A DNA stretch of 64,000 bases from Jeotgalibacillus haloalkalitolerans. GTDB taxonomy: Bacteria; Bacillota; Bacilli; Bacillales; Jeotgalibacillaceae. The number at the start of each line of letters is the position of its first letter. Position 1 is the stretch's first letter. The position numbers and the translations under genes were made by a program. Shown here one piece after another: positions 35,033-46,266 of the stretch. Under the pieces are notes generated by a model. The model did not search any database. It was not told the DNA's origin and was given only the letters and a program-made list of their open reading frames with translations. The DNA is taken from the NCBI RefSeq assembly GCF_034427455.1, contig NZ_JAXQNN010000001.1, forward strand, positions 620,001 to 684,000. Direction: 5' to 3'.

Positions 35033-35035
35033 ACA

Positions 35036-38000
35036 ATGGCAGTAAATGAACCAGTAATCTATAAGCCGAAACATCCGGTTCGTTTTGTAACGGCATCCAG
35101 CCTGTTTGACGGCCATGATGCGTCGATTAATATTATGAGAAGAATACTGCAGGCGAGCGGTGCGGAGGTCATTCACCTAGGCCACAACCGCTCAGTTGAG
35201 GAAGTTGTGAATGCTGCAATTCAGGAAGATGTGCAGGGAATTGCAATTTCATCCTATCAGGGTGGACACGTTGAATATTTTAAATATATGTACGACCTGT
35301 TGAAAGAGCGCGGTGCACCGCATATCAAAATTTATGGCGGCGGTGGCGGCGTGATCATTCCGCGTGAAATCAAAGAGCTTCACGCATATGGAATCGCGCG
35401 TATCTTTTCGCCGGAGGATGGCCGTACAAATGGGCTTCAGGGCATGATCAACCGGATGCTTGAAGAGTGTGATTATGCAACCGTTGAAAAAGAAATGAAG
35501 CATGAGATCAGTGAGCTGACGTCGGGTGATATCCCTGTCGTATCAAAGTTTATCTCACTTGCTGAGTACCGTATGAAGGATGACAGTGACGTCTGGCAGA
35601 ACATTATGGACCAGGTCAAAGCGGAAGAAAAGCATGCGCCGGTTATCGGAATCACAGGTACAGGGGGCGCAGGAAAAAGCTCGCTGACAGATGAGTTGAT
35701 CCGACGTTTTATCAATGAAATTCCTGATAAAAAGGTTGCGATCCTTTCAATCGATCCAACCAAGCAGAAAACGGGCGGCGCGCTTTTAGGAGACAGAATC
35801 CGTATGAATGCGATTTTCTCTGACCGCGTATTTATGAGAAGTCTTGCAACCCGCGGCTCTAAAAGTGAGTTGTCACTTGCGATCCGTGATGCGATTTCTG
35901 TTGTGAAAGCTGCAGGCTATGACATGGTCATCGTTGAGACGAGCGGAATCGGACAGGGGGATGCTGAAATCGCTGAGATCTCAGATATCTCTATGTATGT
36001 GATGACGAGTGAATTCGGTGCGCCTTCACAGCTTGAAAAAATCGATATGATTGATTACGCAGACCTTGTTGTTATTAACAAATATGAGCGTAAAGGCAGT
36101 GAGGATGCGAAGCGCCAGGTGCAGAAGCAGTATCAGCGCAGCCGCATGCTGTTTGATCAGGACCTTGATGATATGCCGGTGTTCGGTACGATCGCATCCC
36201 AATTTAACGATGCAGGCACGAATACACTTTTCGCAGCACTGATTGAAAAAGTGAACGAAAAGGTTCAGACAGACTGGGCAACCGCGTTTTCTAAAAAAGC
36301 GGAAGTGGAAAAGCAGAACGTCATTATCCCGAATGACCGCCGCTACTACCTGCGCGAGATCTCAGAAACCGTTCGCCGCTATCATAAGGGTGCTGAAGAG
36401 CAGGTAAAGCTTGCACGCCGATTCTTCCAGCTTGAAGGCAGTATTGAAGCTGCAAGGGAAGCGGGCGAAGATGAAACGGTCAATGTACTTGAAACAATGA
36501 AAGAAACTACGTGGGAGCAGCTTTCAGCAGAGTCTAAAAAGATTCTTGAAAACTGGCCGCAGCTGAAAGAGCTTTACGCACAGGATCAATTCACAACAAA
36601 AATCCGCGATAAGGAAATCGTCACAGAGTTGAAGACAACAAGTCTTTCAGGTCTGTCGATTCCAAAAGTTGCACTGCCGAAGTTTGAAGACTACGGTGAA
36701 ATTTTAAAGTGGGTCTACAAAGAAAACGTACCGGGATCATTCCCGTATACAGCAGGCGTATTTCCTTTTAAACGTAAGGGTGAAGATCCGAAGCGTCAGT
36801 TCGCCGGTGAAGGGACGCCTGAACGGACGAACCGCCGCTTCCATTACCTTTCAAAGGATGATGATGCAAAGCGCCTGAGTACGGCATTTGATTCAGTCAC
36901 GCTTTACGGTGAGGATCCTGACCACCGACCTGACATTTACGGAAAAGTCGGAGAGAGCGGCGTCAGCATTTGTACACTTGAGGATATGAAAAAGCTTTAT
37001 GCAGGCTTTGACCTATGTGCACCATCAACGTCAGTATCCATGACGATTAACGGACCTGCACCGATTATTCTGGCAATGTTCATGAATACAGCGGTTGACC
37101 AGCAGATAAAAGCACGTGAGGAAGAACTCGGCCGCACCCTTTCAATGGAGGAATTCACTGAAGTGCGTGAACAGACGCTGCAGGTGGTACGCGGAACCGT
37201 ACAGGCCGATATTCTAAAAGAGGATCAGGGACAGAATACTTGTATCTTCTCAACAGAATTCGCGCTGCGTATGATGGGAGATATCCAGCAGTACTTTATC
37301 GATCATAAAGTGCGTAACTATTACTCAGTATCAATTTCCGGCTATCATATCGCTGAAGCGGGAGCGAATCCGATTTCGCAGCTGGCATTTACACTGGCTA
37401 ATGGCTTTACGTACGTTGAATACTACTTAAGCCGCGGAATGGATATTAACGACTTTGCACCGAACCTGTCATTCTTCTTCTCAAATGGACTTGATCCTGA
37501 ATACACAGTAATCGGCCGTGTAGCAAGACGGATCTGGGCAACAGTGATGAGAGACAAGTACGGAGCAAATGAACGTAGTCAGAAGCTGAAATATCATATT
37601 CAGACATCAGGCCGCTCACTGCATGCGCAGGAAATCGACTTCAACGATATCCGCACAACGCTGCAGGCGCTGATGGCACTTCAGGATAACTGTAACTCGC
37701 TTCACACAAACGCATATGACGAAGCGATCACAACGCCGACTGAAGAATCTGTACGCAGAGCCATGGCAATCCAGATGATCATTACAAAAGAGCACGGCTT
37801 AAGTAAAAACGAAAATCCGCTTCAGGGTGCATTTATCGTCGAAGAACTGACTGACCTTGTTGAAGAAATGGTGCTTCAGGAATTCGAGCGTATTAATGAC
37901 CGCGGCGGCGTACTTGGCGCAATGGAAACGCAGTATCAGCGCGGGAAAATTCAGGAAGAATCCATGCATTACGAAATGAAGAAGCATACAGGAGAGCTTC

Positions 38001-38296
38001 CGATTATCGGCGTGAACACCTATCTGAATCCAAACCCGCCATCAGAAGAACAGATGGACAGCATGGAACTCGCACGTGCGACAAAAGAAGAGAAGGAAAC
38101 GCAGATCACAAACCTTCAAAACTTCCAGCAGACGCACGGTGACAAAGCTGAAGAAGCGCTGAACCGGTTGAAAGAAACAGCTGTATCAGGTGGCAACCTG
38201 TTTGCTGAACTGATGGAAACAGTAAAAGTGGCCTCGCTCGGTCAAATTACACATGCTTTATATGAAGTGGGCGGACAATACCGTCGGAATATGTAG
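35036..38296 (+). CDS. icmF: Fused isobutyryl-CoA mutase with chaperone GTPase (IcmF)
   Basis: 1086 residues. An N-terminal B12-binding domain (about 10-145) has FDGHD at 24-28 with the cobalt-ligand histidine H27; a MeaB-like GTPase follows with Walker [10 protein letters not shown] from about 208; the C-terminal half is the mutase TIM barrel ([11 protein letters not shown]-type segment, [16 protein letters not shown]). It interconverts isobutyryl-CoA and n-butyryl-CoA using adenosylcobalamin, while the G domain guards the cofactor. AAGGGGGAATAAACA precedes the ATG, 3 bp after the TetR gene. It links branched-chain products to the beta-oxidation genes upstream and is a consumer of the B12 made by the operon at 14-23 kb. 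Confidence 0.96.
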   Translation: MAVNEPVIYKPKHPVRFVTASSLFDGHDASINIMRRILQASGAEVIHLGHNRSVEEVVNAAIQEDVQGIAISSYQGGHVEYFKYMYDLLKERGAPHIKIYGGGGGVIIPREIKELHAYGIARIFSPEDGRTNGLQGMINRMLEECDYATVEKEMKHEISELTSGDIPVVSKFISLAEYRMKDDSDVWQNIMDQVKAEEKHAPVIGITGTGGAGKSSLTDELIRRFINEIPDKKVAILSIDPTKQKTGGALLGDRIRMNAIFSDRVFMRSLATRGSKSELSLAIRDAISVVKAAGYDMVIVETSGIGQGDAEIAEISDISMYVMTSEFGAPSQLEKIDMIDYADLVVINKYERKGSEDAKRQVQKQYQRSRMLFDQDLDDMPVFGTIASQFNDAGTNTLFAALIEKVNEKVQTDWATAFSKKAEVEKQNVIIPNDRRYYLREISETVRRYHKGAEEQVKLARRFFQLEGSIEAAREAGEDETVNVLETMKETTWEQLSAESKKILENWPQLKELYAQDQFTTKIRDKEIVTELKTTSLSGLSIPKVALPKFEDYGEILKWVYKENVPGSFPYTAGVFPFKRKGEDPKRQFAGEGTPERTNRRFHYLSKDDDAKRLSTAFDSVTLYGEDPDHRPDIYGKVGESGVSICTLEDMKKLYAGFDLCAPSTSVSMTINGPAPIILAMFMNTAVDQQIKAREEELGRTLSMEEFTEVREQTLQVVRGTVQADILKEDQGQNTCIFSTEFALRMMGDIQQYFIDHKVRNYYSVSISGYHIAEAGANPISQLAFTLANGFTYVEYYLSRGMDINDFAPNLSFFFSNGLDPEYTVIGRVARRIWATVMRDKYGANERSQKLKYHIQTSGRSLHAQEIDFNDIRTTLQALMALQDNCNSLHTNAYDEAITTPTEESVRRAMAIQMIITKEHGLSKNENPLQGAFIVEELTDLVEEMVLQEFERINDRGGVLGAMETQYQRGKIQEESMHYEMKKHTGELPIIGVNTYLNPNPPSEEQMDSMELARATKEEKETQITNLQNFQQTHGDKAEEALNRLKETAVSGGNLFAELMETVKVASLGQITHALYEVGGQYRRNM

Positions 38297-38311
38297 TATT
38301 AAATTACCGTT

Positions 38312-38347
38312 AAAACTGCCGGATTATTACCCGGCAGTTTTCTTTTT
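38312..38347 (+). terminator. Rho-independent terminator of icmF
   Basis: AAAACTGCCGG pairs with CCGGCAGTTTT across ATTATTAC, followed by CTTTTTG. Confidence 0.9.
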
Positions 38348-38389
38348 GTACTATACTAAGAGTAATCATTTTGATCAGGACGTGATTTA

Positions 38390-38554
38390 GTGAAAAAACT
38401 GCTTATTTTAAGCGCCTCTATATTGCTAGTCGCAGGGCTGACACTCTATTTATACAGCCGGATGGTTGGAGCAGTACCGTTTTTGATGCTGTCCGCCGTG
38501 TTTTACTGGCTCGCATGGCGCGAAACTAAAAAGGGTCGAATAAAGAATTCCTAA
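38390..38554 (+). CDS. Small two-helix membrane protein of unknown function
   Basis: 54 residues from a GTG at 38390, with a modest ribosome-binding site (AGGACGTGATTTA). Translation begins MKKLLILSASILLVAGL, has a first helix at about 4-21, a short YSRMVG turn and a second helix at about 27-42, then a basic tail RETKKGRIKNS. It lies between the icmF terminator and the rpoE leader. I recognise no family; two helices with a KK start and a basic tail make a real small membrane protein plausible. Confidence 0.5.
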   Translation: MKKLLILSASILLVAGLTLYLYSRMVGAVPFLMLSAVFYWLAWRETKKGRIKNS

Positions 38555-38657
38555 AAAACAATGGTAACTATGGCATTCTGATTAAAACTTTGGTTATAAT
38601 GGAACATATGCCTTGAGCTAAATTCATTTAAATACTTTGCTTACATTGTAAAGGTTG

Positions 38658-38780
38658 GCTGATGATTTCCGCTTCAGGGGGACGCTTTCCGCGGCCGGGC
38701 GGTGAGCCCGCAGGCTTCGCCATGGCCTCACACGTCCCTTCCTGCCGCAGGAGTCGCCCCCTTACGCTGCAATCATCAGC
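38658..38780 (-). repeat. Hairpin element 8 (minus orientation), upstream of rpoE
   Basis: Perfect arms GCTGATGATT (38658-38667) and AATCATCAGC (38771-38780). The core is type 1 read on the minus strand (CGGTGAGCC...GGACGTG-like, with GGCGACTCCTGCGG complement). Confidence 0.87.
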
Positions 38781-38880
38781 TGTGCAGAAATTATTATGGG
38801 CTTTTACAAGGTTTTAGTAATGTATATTATGAAATTCTATACAAGTTGTTTATGAAGATGAATGTTTTATAACAAACTGA

Positions 38881-39008
38881 AGTTGATTGGTGCGGAGGGG
38901 TGCGAGACTCCTGCGGGAGAGTGCGGGCTGATCAGACCCCACAGGCGAAGCCGAGAAGGCTTATCACCCCACCCGCGGAAAGCGAGTACCCCGGAGCACC
39001 AATCAACT
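38881..39008 (+). repeat. Hairpin element 9, upstream of rpoE
   Basis: Perfect 13-bp arms AGTTGATTGGTGC (38881-38893) and GCACCAATCAACT (38996-39008). The core GCGAGACTCCTGCGG... with GGCGAAGCC is intermediate between types 1 and 2. It ends 58 bp before the rpoE start. Elements 8 and 9 fill most of the gap 38555-39066. Confidence 0.88.
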
Positions 39009-39066
39009 GGTTATAAAGGGATCAACTTCTGACAGCAACATCACCCAAACCAAAGGAGTGCAAATC

Positions 39067-39594
39067 ATGGAACTTAAAAATCGCTCAGTAGAAGATCTGC
39101 GTGAATATTCATTTATAGAAATCGCACACCAGCTGCTCGTTGATAACCATAACTCAATGACATTCAATGACATGGTCGAAGAATGGAAACGCCTGCTAGG
39201 TGTAACAGATAAAGAAGCACGTGACAGAATCGTTCAGTTCTATACAGACCTGAACATGGACGGCCGCTTCATCTATCTCGACTCAGACAAAGGCTGGGGT
39301 CTACGTTCATGGTACCCGCTTGACCAGGTAGAAGACGAGCAGATCACAAGCGAAATCCAGACAACGAAGAAAAAGACAAAGTCTAAGAAGAAGAAAAAAG
39401 CAGAAGAAGATCTTGACTTTGACAACCTCGATGACGAAGAAGACGACCTTGTCTATGACGAAATCGACGATGAAGTTGAAGACGTGGAAGACATCGACGG
39501 AGAAGAATTCGAAGACGACGTCGATTATGATGATCTTGACGATGATGAAGATGATGAAGACCTTGAAGAAGACGAAGAAGAGGAGAATCTTTAA
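39067..39594 (+). CDS. rpoE: RNA polymerase delta subunit
   Basis: 175 residues from the ATG at 39067 (AAAGGAG upstream). Residues 1-95 form the HARE-HTH domain (SFIEIAHQLLVDNHNSMTFNDMVEEW, in which FIEIAHQLL is typical), and the rest is an extremely acidic tail of Asp/Glu runs after a short KKKTKSKKKKK patch. The subunit binds core polymerase and displaces nucleic acids, sharpening promoter selection and recycling. Gene order rpoE-pyrG is the conserved Firmicute one. Confidence 0.97.
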   Translation: MELKNRSVEDLREYSFIEIAHQLLVDNHNSMTFNDMVEEWKRLLGVTDKEARDRIVQFYTDLNMDGRFIYLDSDKGWGLRSWYPLDQVEDEQITSEIQTTKKKTKSKKKKKAEEDLDFDNLDDEEDDLVYDEIDDEVEDVEDIDGEEFEDDVDYDDLDDDEDDEDLEEDEEEENL

Positions 39595-39626
39595 ATCGTC
39601 AGTCTTTTCCGCCATTTAATTCTTTC

Positions 39627-39664
39627 TTGATTTTTTAAAATTTGATGGTAGTATTTTATTTGGG
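39627..39664 (+). promoter_or_regulatory. pyrG promoter with GGG start site
   Basis: TTGATT (39627-39632), 16-bp spacer, TAGTAT (39649-39654), then a start at GGGCTCCC (39662). The initial GGGC is the same as in the B. subtilis pyrG leader, where low CTP causes reiterative G addition. Confidence 0.8.
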
Positions 39665-39695
39665 CTCCCTTTAAAGGGATCAATCGCAAATATCC

Positions 39696-39742
39696 GCGCT
39701 CCCTTGCGTTTTACACGCAGGAGGGGCGCTTTTTATTTTTTA
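39696..39742 (+). terminator. pyrG leader attenuator
   Basis: GCGCTCCCTTGCGT pairs with ACGCAGGAGGGGCGC (one bulge), followed by TTTTTATTTTTT. The CTCCC in the left strand can pair instead with extra 5' G residues, the antitermination mechanism known from B. subtilis pyrG. Confidence 0.88.
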
Positions 39743-39841
39743 TAAAACTCTTTTTAACAGCAATGAACTGTTTATTGTTGGCTTAAAAGAATCACATTTG
39801 AATTAAGAATAATAGATTTGATTTTTAAGACTTAATTCTAA

Positions 39842-41527
<1,686 letters not shown>

Positions 41528-41536
41528 TTTAAGTTG

Positions 41537-41571
41537 ATCCTCCACCCGGGGTTGGGTGGAGGATTTTTTTT
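41537..41571 (+). terminator. Rho-independent terminator of pyrG
   Basis: Perfect 11-bp stem ATCCTCCACCC/GGGTGGAGGAT followed by eight T. Confidence 0.95.
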
Positions 41572-41614
41572 GAGCGATTGGCGGGGCGAGGTGGCTGGCG
41601 GAGGCGGATTTCGG

Positions 41615-41802
41615 ATTTCCTTCAATCTGTGTTTTTTTGCATCAATATCGGTGGAGATTCCCTCAATACAGAAATGATTCGATCAATCTGCACCTTCATT
41701 GCTTCAATGGAGCTGCGGAGGGCTTTTTTTCCTTCAACCGCGGTTCTGATTCCTTCACATAAACCAATATTCCCTTCAGAACAATCGGTGTTTCCTTCAT
41801 TT
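41615..41802 (+). repeat. 21-bp-phased intergenic array, family D (copy 1)
   Basis: The word (CCT)TCAAT/TCAx recurs at 41622, 41642, 41663, 41683, 41704, then 41734, 41755, 41776 and 41797; steps are 20-21 bp, with one 30-bp jump. Consensus is near TTCCTTCAAT. The array fills the gap 41572-41830. Confidence 0.7.
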
Positions 41803-41874
41803 ACCTTTCACCTCATGTTAAAGTTAGCGTGTACGATCGGAACTGGGTATAATCAACAAAAGGAGGTGAACAAC

Positions 41875-42405
41875 ATGCAGAAGCTGTATAAATGGTCTAA
41901 CTGGAAAACATGGCTCGTTTCTTTTATTATTTTCGGTGCTTTTTTAGGGTTCATTTTGCCTAATGAAGCTGCAGAGTCTTCCCGTATAACCGGAACATCG
42001 GAATCTCCGGATGGTTCTTTTTTCTATTCGCCAGCCACGCTTTATTCAATTGCCGATACTTATGGAGAAGAGGGGAGATCATACTATATTCGGGCTCGCT
42101 ACACGTTCGATGTTGTCTGGCCAATTGCCTATTTTCTGTTTCTGACCACTACAGTCGGTCTGCTTTTCAAGCCGCTTCGCCAGTCGAAATGGAGATGGGT
42201 CATTCTGCTGCCGTTATTTGGTCTGATCTTTGATTATCTGGAGAATCTCAGTACATCTCTAGTAATGAATGCTTACCCGGACACGCTCGATTTCTTCGCA
42301 ACGATTGCTCCGTTTTTTACAGCAATCAAATGGACATCAATCTATACGAGTTTTCTTCTGATCCCAATTGGCATCATTCTTCGCATACTGAAATGGAGGA
42401 AATAA
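41875..42405 (+). CDS. Four-helix membrane protein of unknown function
   Basis: 176 residues from the ATG at 41875 (AAAGGAGGTGAACAAC). Four hydrophobic helices lie at about 11-27, 77-96, 104-122 and 151-170; a loop after helix 1 (NEAAESSRITGTSESPDGSFFY) is probably outside. The charged FDYLENLSTSLVM after helix 3 is the most distinctive segment. No family recognised. The next gene begins 1 bp after its stop, so the two are co-translated. Confidence 0.75.
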   Translation: MQKLYKWSNWKTWLVSFIIFGAFLGFILPNEAAESSRITGTSESPDGSFFYSPATLYSIADTYGEEGRSYYIRARYTFDVVWPIAYFLFLTTTVGLLFKPLRQSKWRWVILLPLFGLIFDYLENLSTSLVMNAYPDTLDFFATIAPFFTAIKWTSIYTSFLLIPIGIILRILKWRK

Positions 42406-42406
42406 T

Positions 42407-43375
42407 TTGATCATTAAACCCCAGACTGTTCCCCGTCATATAAAATCATTAGAGGTCATCGCAAAAAGACTAAAGCCATTTCACCCGAAATATCCGGAAA
42501 TCCAGCGTCAGTTAGCTATAATGGTCGCCGGGCACAAGGGTGAGACAGGTCTTGATTATCATCTGAGCTTTATTGACACTCCGCACCTCACTCTTCACAA
42601 CCTTCGTTTAAAAGGGGAACTTCATTATTTTCAAATAGATTCGACCCTGATCTTTTCTAACGCAATTATCATCATTGAAGTGAAAAACATAGCGGGCACA
42701 ATCGAATTCAACACCGACTTTCAGCAGGTGATCCGCACCCATAACGGTGTAACAGAAGCATTCAAAGACTTTCATTTGCAAACAGACAGGCAAAAGCAGC
42801 AGCTCACAGCTTTCCTTAAAAAGAACAAACTTCCCAACCTGCCCGTCATCCCATTAATTGTTATGTCAAACAGCCGCACAATCGTACAATCTAAAACCCC
42901 TCATGTACTTCAAAATGTTATACCCGCCGAAGCGCTTCAATCCCATATCCAAAAAAGAATAGCCGGACTCCACATAAAAAAGATCAGTCATTCTCAAGTT
43001 AAGAAAATTGCTGAATTATTGCTCAGGGCAAATGAAGAATTGGAATCTGACTGGCTGACTCGTTATGGCCTTCAATTTCATGACTTTCACATGGGTGTCG
43101 AGTGTCCAGGGTGTCAGATATTCGGCATGAAAATGAAGTACAAAAGTAAGTGGGAGTGCCAATCCTGCCGGGCAATATCAGATCAAGCTCATCACAGTGC
43201 ACTTGAAGAACTGTTTTTATTAAAAGGAGAAGGTCTCACTAATAAAGATATCAGGCACTTTTTTCTGATTGAACATAACCAGCAGGTCAGAAGAATGGTA
43301 AATGGCATGAGCATTTCAGTCGCTGGTAAAACGAAAGGAACTAAATATTATAGGCATAAGTCTGTAATGGAGTGA
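42407..43375 (+). CDS. NERD (nuclease-related) domain protein with zinc ribbon
   Basis: 322 residues from a TTG at 42407 (ATGGAGGAAATAA upstream). The NERD core is at about 45-140: GHKGETGLDYHL, then FQIDSTLIFSNAIIIIEVKN with the D...E-V-K catalytic-like pattern. The C-terminal part has CPGCQIFGMK...CQSC, a zinc ribbon. The family is found on plasmids and chromosomes of Bacillales and is presumed to act on DNA; the biological role is unknown. Paired with the membrane protein gene just before it. Confidence 0.82.
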   Translation: MIIKPQTVPRHIKSLEVIAKRLKPFHPKYPEIQRQLAIMVAGHKGETGLDYHLSFIDTPHLTLHNLRLKGELHYFQIDSTLIFSNAIIIIEVKNIAGTIEFNTDFQQVIRTHNGVTEAFKDFHLQTDRQKQQLTAFLKKNKLPNLPVIPLIVMSNSRTIVQSKTPHVLQNVIPAEALQSHIQKRIAGLHIKKISHSQVKKIAELLLRANEELESDWLTRYGLQFHDFHMGVECPGCQIFGMKMKYKSKWECQSCRAISDQAHHSALEELFLLKGEGLTNKDIRHFFLIEHNQQVRRMVNGMSISVAGKTKGTKYYRHKSVME

Positions 43376-43399
43376 AACATGTTGATGGAATTGTAGTTG

Positions 43400-43570
43400 G
43401 TACCTGAAGGGAATCTGTTCTGAGTTGATAGAATTAATCTTAAAGATGATGCGATTACGACGATCTGAATTGAAATGAAGTAATCAATAGCAAAATTGAA
43501 GGAATCCATCAGCCAGAATGAACAAATAAAAATCAAATTGAGTGAAAAACTCTTCAAATGAAGGAATTAT
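43400..43570 (-). repeat. 21-bp-phased intergenic array, family D (copy 2, degenerate)
   Basis: TGA words within TGAAGG(G)AAT-like units recur near 43405, 43426, 43447, 43466, 43497, 43519, 43539 and 43559; most steps are 19-22 bp. TTGAAGGAATCC is the reverse complement of the family D word. Weaker than copy 1. Confidence 0.45.
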
Positions 43571-43613
43571 TCACACCCGCCATTGCCATTCAAGTCCGGA
43601 CATTGCACTCAAA

Positions 43614-43650
43614 TATAAAAAACCCCGGCCGCAATCTCCAGCAGCCGGGG
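43614..43650 (-). terminator. Rho-independent terminator of ywjG
   Basis: On the minus strand, CCCCGGCTGC... pairs with GCGGCCGGGG and is followed by TTTTTT, 11 bp after the ywjG stop. Confidence 0.9.
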
Positions 43651-43661
43651 CATTCCATCTA

Positions 43662-44180
43662 TTAATAATCCTCCAGAATCTCATCCAGCACAAACTTCAC
43701 ACCATGGTATAAATAAAGAGCAGCCATCAGTGATGGAAAACCGAATCGTCCGCCAAATTCATCCGGCAGCATGCCCCGCACGGTTTGCGTGTTCAGAAAT
43801 GAATCTGCCTTTTCCTGAAGGTCTTGCTCTGCATCCTTTACTTTCCCTGCAATCACAGCAAAAGGCACTTCAGCTTCAATCAGCTTTTCTGCAAAAGCGA
43901 GCGCCTGTGGGTCAGTCGTTCTTCTTGTGACAAGCAGCACGCGGTCAGCGACAGTTAATTCATCTGCATTCTGTAATTCGCGTACGCCTTCAAGCGGCTC
44001 CTCACCCTGCAAGGCTTCAGCAGTCACGCCTGCCATTTCTCCAAATCCTTTTATATAAATAGAGCCGTCACCAACTGAAGCCTGTGCTAAAAGGCGGGCG
44101 GCATTTTCAATTTCCATTTCTTCTTTAGACTGCAATCTGCCGAATAATCCGGTCAGCTGTGTAGTGAACATTTTTAGCAT
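43662..44180 (-). CDS. ywjG: DUF2529 protein (YwjG)
   Basis: 172 residues from the ATG at 44180-44178 (AAAGGATGACA upstream), beginning MLKMFTTQLTGLFGRLQ as in B. subtilis YwjG. A SIS-like (sugar isomerase) alpha/beta fold is suggested by the helical N-terminus and ADRVLLVTRRTTDPQ; the C-terminus GRFGFPSLMAALYLYHG is conserved. Function unknown. As in B. subtilis it is divergent from spo0F. Confidence 0.87.
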   Translation of the reverse strand: MLKMFTTQLTGLFGRLQSKEEMEIENAARLLAQASVGDGSIYIKGFGEMAGVTAEALQGEEPLEGVRELQNADELTVADRVLLVTRRTTDPQALAFAEKLIEAEVPFAVIAGKVKDAEQDLQEKADSFLNTQTVRGMLPDEFGGRFGFPSLMAALYLYHGVKFVLDEILEDY

Positions 44181-44212
44181 AAGTGTCATCCTTTCAATTG
44201 ATTTCCTCACTA

Positions 44213-44222
44213 TTTGTCGAAA
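44213..44222. promoter_or_regulatory. Spo0A box
   Basis: TTTGTCGAAA matches the 0A-box consensus TTTGTCRAA. It lies 30 bp upstream of the sigma-H promoter of spo0F, consistent with Spo0A control of spo0F in B. subtilis. Confidence 0.75.
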
Positions 44223-44251
44223 AAGCGCAAACGGTTTCTTCATTAATAGGA

Positions 44252-44276
44252 AGGAACTCATCTATTTGTGTTGAAT
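44252..44276 (+). promoter_or_regulatory. Sigma-H promoter of spo0F
   Basis: AGGAACT (-35), 11 bp, then GTTGAAT (-10), matching AGGAnnT and RnnGAAT with standard spacing, 111 bp before the spo0F start. Confidence 0.75.
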
Positions 44277-44386
44277 GTACCATAATAAGCACTGATTGAG
44301 AAACAGACCGTATTACTCTATTATGAAGAAGTATACATACAAAGCGAACCTGGGTAAGTTGGGTATCACAAAAAAGAGGTGGAAAT

Positions 44387-44746
44387 GTGGAAAAAGTACT
44401 GATTGTAGATGATCAATTTGGCATACGTATTCTGCTGAATGAAATTCTTGAAAAAGAAGGGTACCAGACTTATCAGGCAGCAAATGGAATGGAAGCACTG
44501 GCGCTTTTAAAAGAAGAGCCGGATCTAGTATTGCTCGATATGAAAATTCCGGGAATGGATGGCATTGAGATTTTGCGTAAAATGAAAGAAAAGGAAGAGG
44601 AGATCAAAGTCATTATCATGACAGCCTATGGTGAACTCGGCATGATTCAGGAGGCAGAATCTTTGGGAGCGCTTACACACATCACGAAGCCTTTTGACAT
44701 TCAGGACATCAGAAACCTTGTCAAAGAGCATATAAAGGCAAATTAG
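44387..44746 (+). CDS. spo0F: Sporulation phosphorelay response regulator Spo0F
   Basis: 119 residues from a GTG at 44387 (AGAGGTGGAAAT upstream), a single receiver domain with no output domain. Acidic pocket D8-D9, phospho-acceptor D51 in [12 protein letters not shown], and the conserved lysine in HITKPFD. It receives phosphate from Kin histidine kinases and hands it to Spo0B, leading to Spo0A activation and sporulation. [23 protein letters not shown] (read in parts GIRILLNE and [11 protein letters not shown]) is nearly identical to B. subtilis. Confidence 0.97.
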   Translation: MEKVLIVDDQFGIRILLNEILEKEGYQTYQAANGMEALALLKEEPDLVLLDMKIPGMDGIEILRKMKEKEEEIKVIIMTAYGELGMIQEAESLGALTHITKPFDIQDIRNLVKEHIKAN

Positions 44747-44865
44747 CACGTCCTAATTTGAAAAGATGAGCGGCTGGCATGGTAAAATGCTAAAACGTTT
44801 GGTATGATACTAGAGAAAATGGTTGTGCAAAAGCTATGCCGTTTATTTAAAGGAGGAAACTAATT

Positions 44866-45723
44866 ATGCCATTAGTATCAATGACAGATATGCTGAACAA
44901 AGCGAAGGATGGGGGCTATGCAGTAGGTCAGTTCAACCTGAATAACCTTGAATTTACTCAGGCGATTCTTCAGGCTGCTGAAGAAGAAAAATCACCTGTA
45001 ATTCTTGGTGTTTCTGAAGGTGCTGCCCGCTACATGAGCGGATTTACAACTGTGGTGAAAATGGTTGAAGGTCTTCTTGAAGACTTAAACATTACTGTAC
45101 CAGTAGCAATTCACCTTGACCACGGATCAAGCTTTGACAAGTGTAAAGAAGCAATTGATGCAGGTTTCACATCTGTAATGATTGACGCTTCTCACGGTCC
45201 TTTCGAAGATAACGTGGAAGTAACTTCTAAAGTTGTTGAATACGCACACGCTAAAGGAGTTTCTGTAGAAGCTGAACTTGGCGTTGTAGGCGGCCAGGAA
45301 GATGACGTGGTTGCAGATGGCGTGATCTATGCAGATCCTAAAGAATGTAAAGAACTTGTAGAACGCACAGGTATCGATACACTTGCACCAGCACTTGGAT
45401 CAGTTCACGGTCCTTACAAAGGCGAACCGAACCTTGGATTCAAGGAAATGGAGCAGATCGGTAACGAAGCAGGCGTACCAATCGTTCTTCACGGCGGTAC
45501 AGGCATTCCAACAAAAGATATCCAAAAAGCGATCTCTTACGGAACAGCTAAAATCAACGTGAACACAGAAAACCAGATTGCATCAGCGAAGAAAGTACGT
45601 GAAGTACTTGCTGCTGACTCAGAAGTATATGATCCACGTAAATATCTTGGACCAGCGCGTGAAGTGATTAAAGAAACAGTAATCGGCAAAATGCGTGAAT
45701 TTGGTTCATCAAACAAAGCGTAA
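44866..45723 (+). CDS. fba: Class II fructose-1,6-bisphosphate aldolase
   Basis: 285 residues. Zinc-binding histidines are seen in [12 protein letters not shown] and in [18 protein letters not shown] provides another. It cleaves fructose-1,6-bisphosphate to glyceraldehyde-3-phosphate and dihydroxyacetone phosphate. AAAGGAGG precedes the ATG. The codon use looks highly expressed. A long hairpin terminator follows. Confidence 0.97.
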   Translation: MPLVSMTDMLNKAKDGGYAVGQFNLNNLEFTQAILQAAEEEKSPVILGVSEGAARYMSGFTTVVKMVEGLLEDLNITVPVAIHLDHGSSFDKCKEAIDAGFTSVMIDASHGPFEDNVEVTSKVVEYAHAKGVSVEAELGVVGGQEDDVVADGVIYADPKECKELVERTGIDTLAPALGSVHGPYKGEPNLGFKEMEQIGNEAGVPIVLHGGTGIPTKDIQKAISYGTAKINVNTENQIASAKKVREVLAADSEVYDPRKYLGPAREVIKETVIGKMREFGSSNKA

Positions 45724-45769
45724 CTCGTCACTCGGTTTCATGGGGTAGAAATTGAGTCATATCAAAAGA

Positions 45770-45842
45770 GGCTGGCTCACAAACAGGCAAGCCGCTTATT
45801 TTCGAATAAGCGGCCCAACCGTTTTTTGAGCCGGCCTTTTTT
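45770..45842 (+). terminator. Two-level hairpin terminator of fba
   Basis: Outer stem GGCTGGCTCA/TGAGCCGGCC followed by TTTTTT; inside it a second perfect hairpin GCCGCTTATT/AATAAGCGGC. Confidence 0.85.
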
Positions 45843-45866
45843 AAATATTTTATGGCTCTGGTAACC

Positions 45867-45998
45867 GGCTTTGATTTCCGTGGGAGGGCTTCGCTTTCCG
45901 CGGACGAACGCTCAGGCCAAGGCAGAAAACCACTGCCTTCTAGGACTTTCACGATCGTTTTTCCGCAGGATTCTCGCCCTACCACTCCAATCAAAGCC
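45867..45998 (-). repeat. Hairpin element 11 (minus orientation), upstream of tal
   Basis: Perfect arms GGCTTTGATT (45867-45876) and AATCAAAGCC (45989-45998). The core is the AAAACGATCGTGAAAG variant also seen in elements 6 and 13 when read on the minus strand. Confidence 0.85.
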
Positions 45999-46092
45999 TA
46001 AATTTACTTATTAAACATCGGAAAATTATCTTTTTTAATTGAAAGAAAATTGGTACATTAGTTAGTAATTAAATTTACCAAAGTCACACGAA

Positions 46093-46229
46093 GTTGATCG
46101 GAGCGTAAGGCGGCGACTCCGGGACGATTAGTTGGAAGCTGAGACCCCGCAGGCGCTTGCGCCGAGGAGGTCTAATGGAGCCACAAAACGGCTCATCCAG
46201 GAAAGCGTCCGCCTGAAGCGCAGATCAGC
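46093..46229 (+). repeat. Hairpin element 12 (type 2 core), upstream of tal
   Basis: Arms GTTGATC/GATCAGC (one G-U) and AGGCGGCGAC/GTCCGCCT. The side hairpin is GAGCC-ACAAAAC-GGCTC, against GGACC/GGTCC in element 2. It ends 37 bp before the tal start. Confidence 0.85.
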
Positions 46230-46266
46230 GGGCAACACCAAATACATAAAAAAGGATGGGATCACA

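Noticed and set aside
39307-39615. Minus-strand frame rich in Phe, Ile and Val
   Set aside because: It is the antisense of the acidic Asp/Glu tail of rpoE and has no independent start signal.
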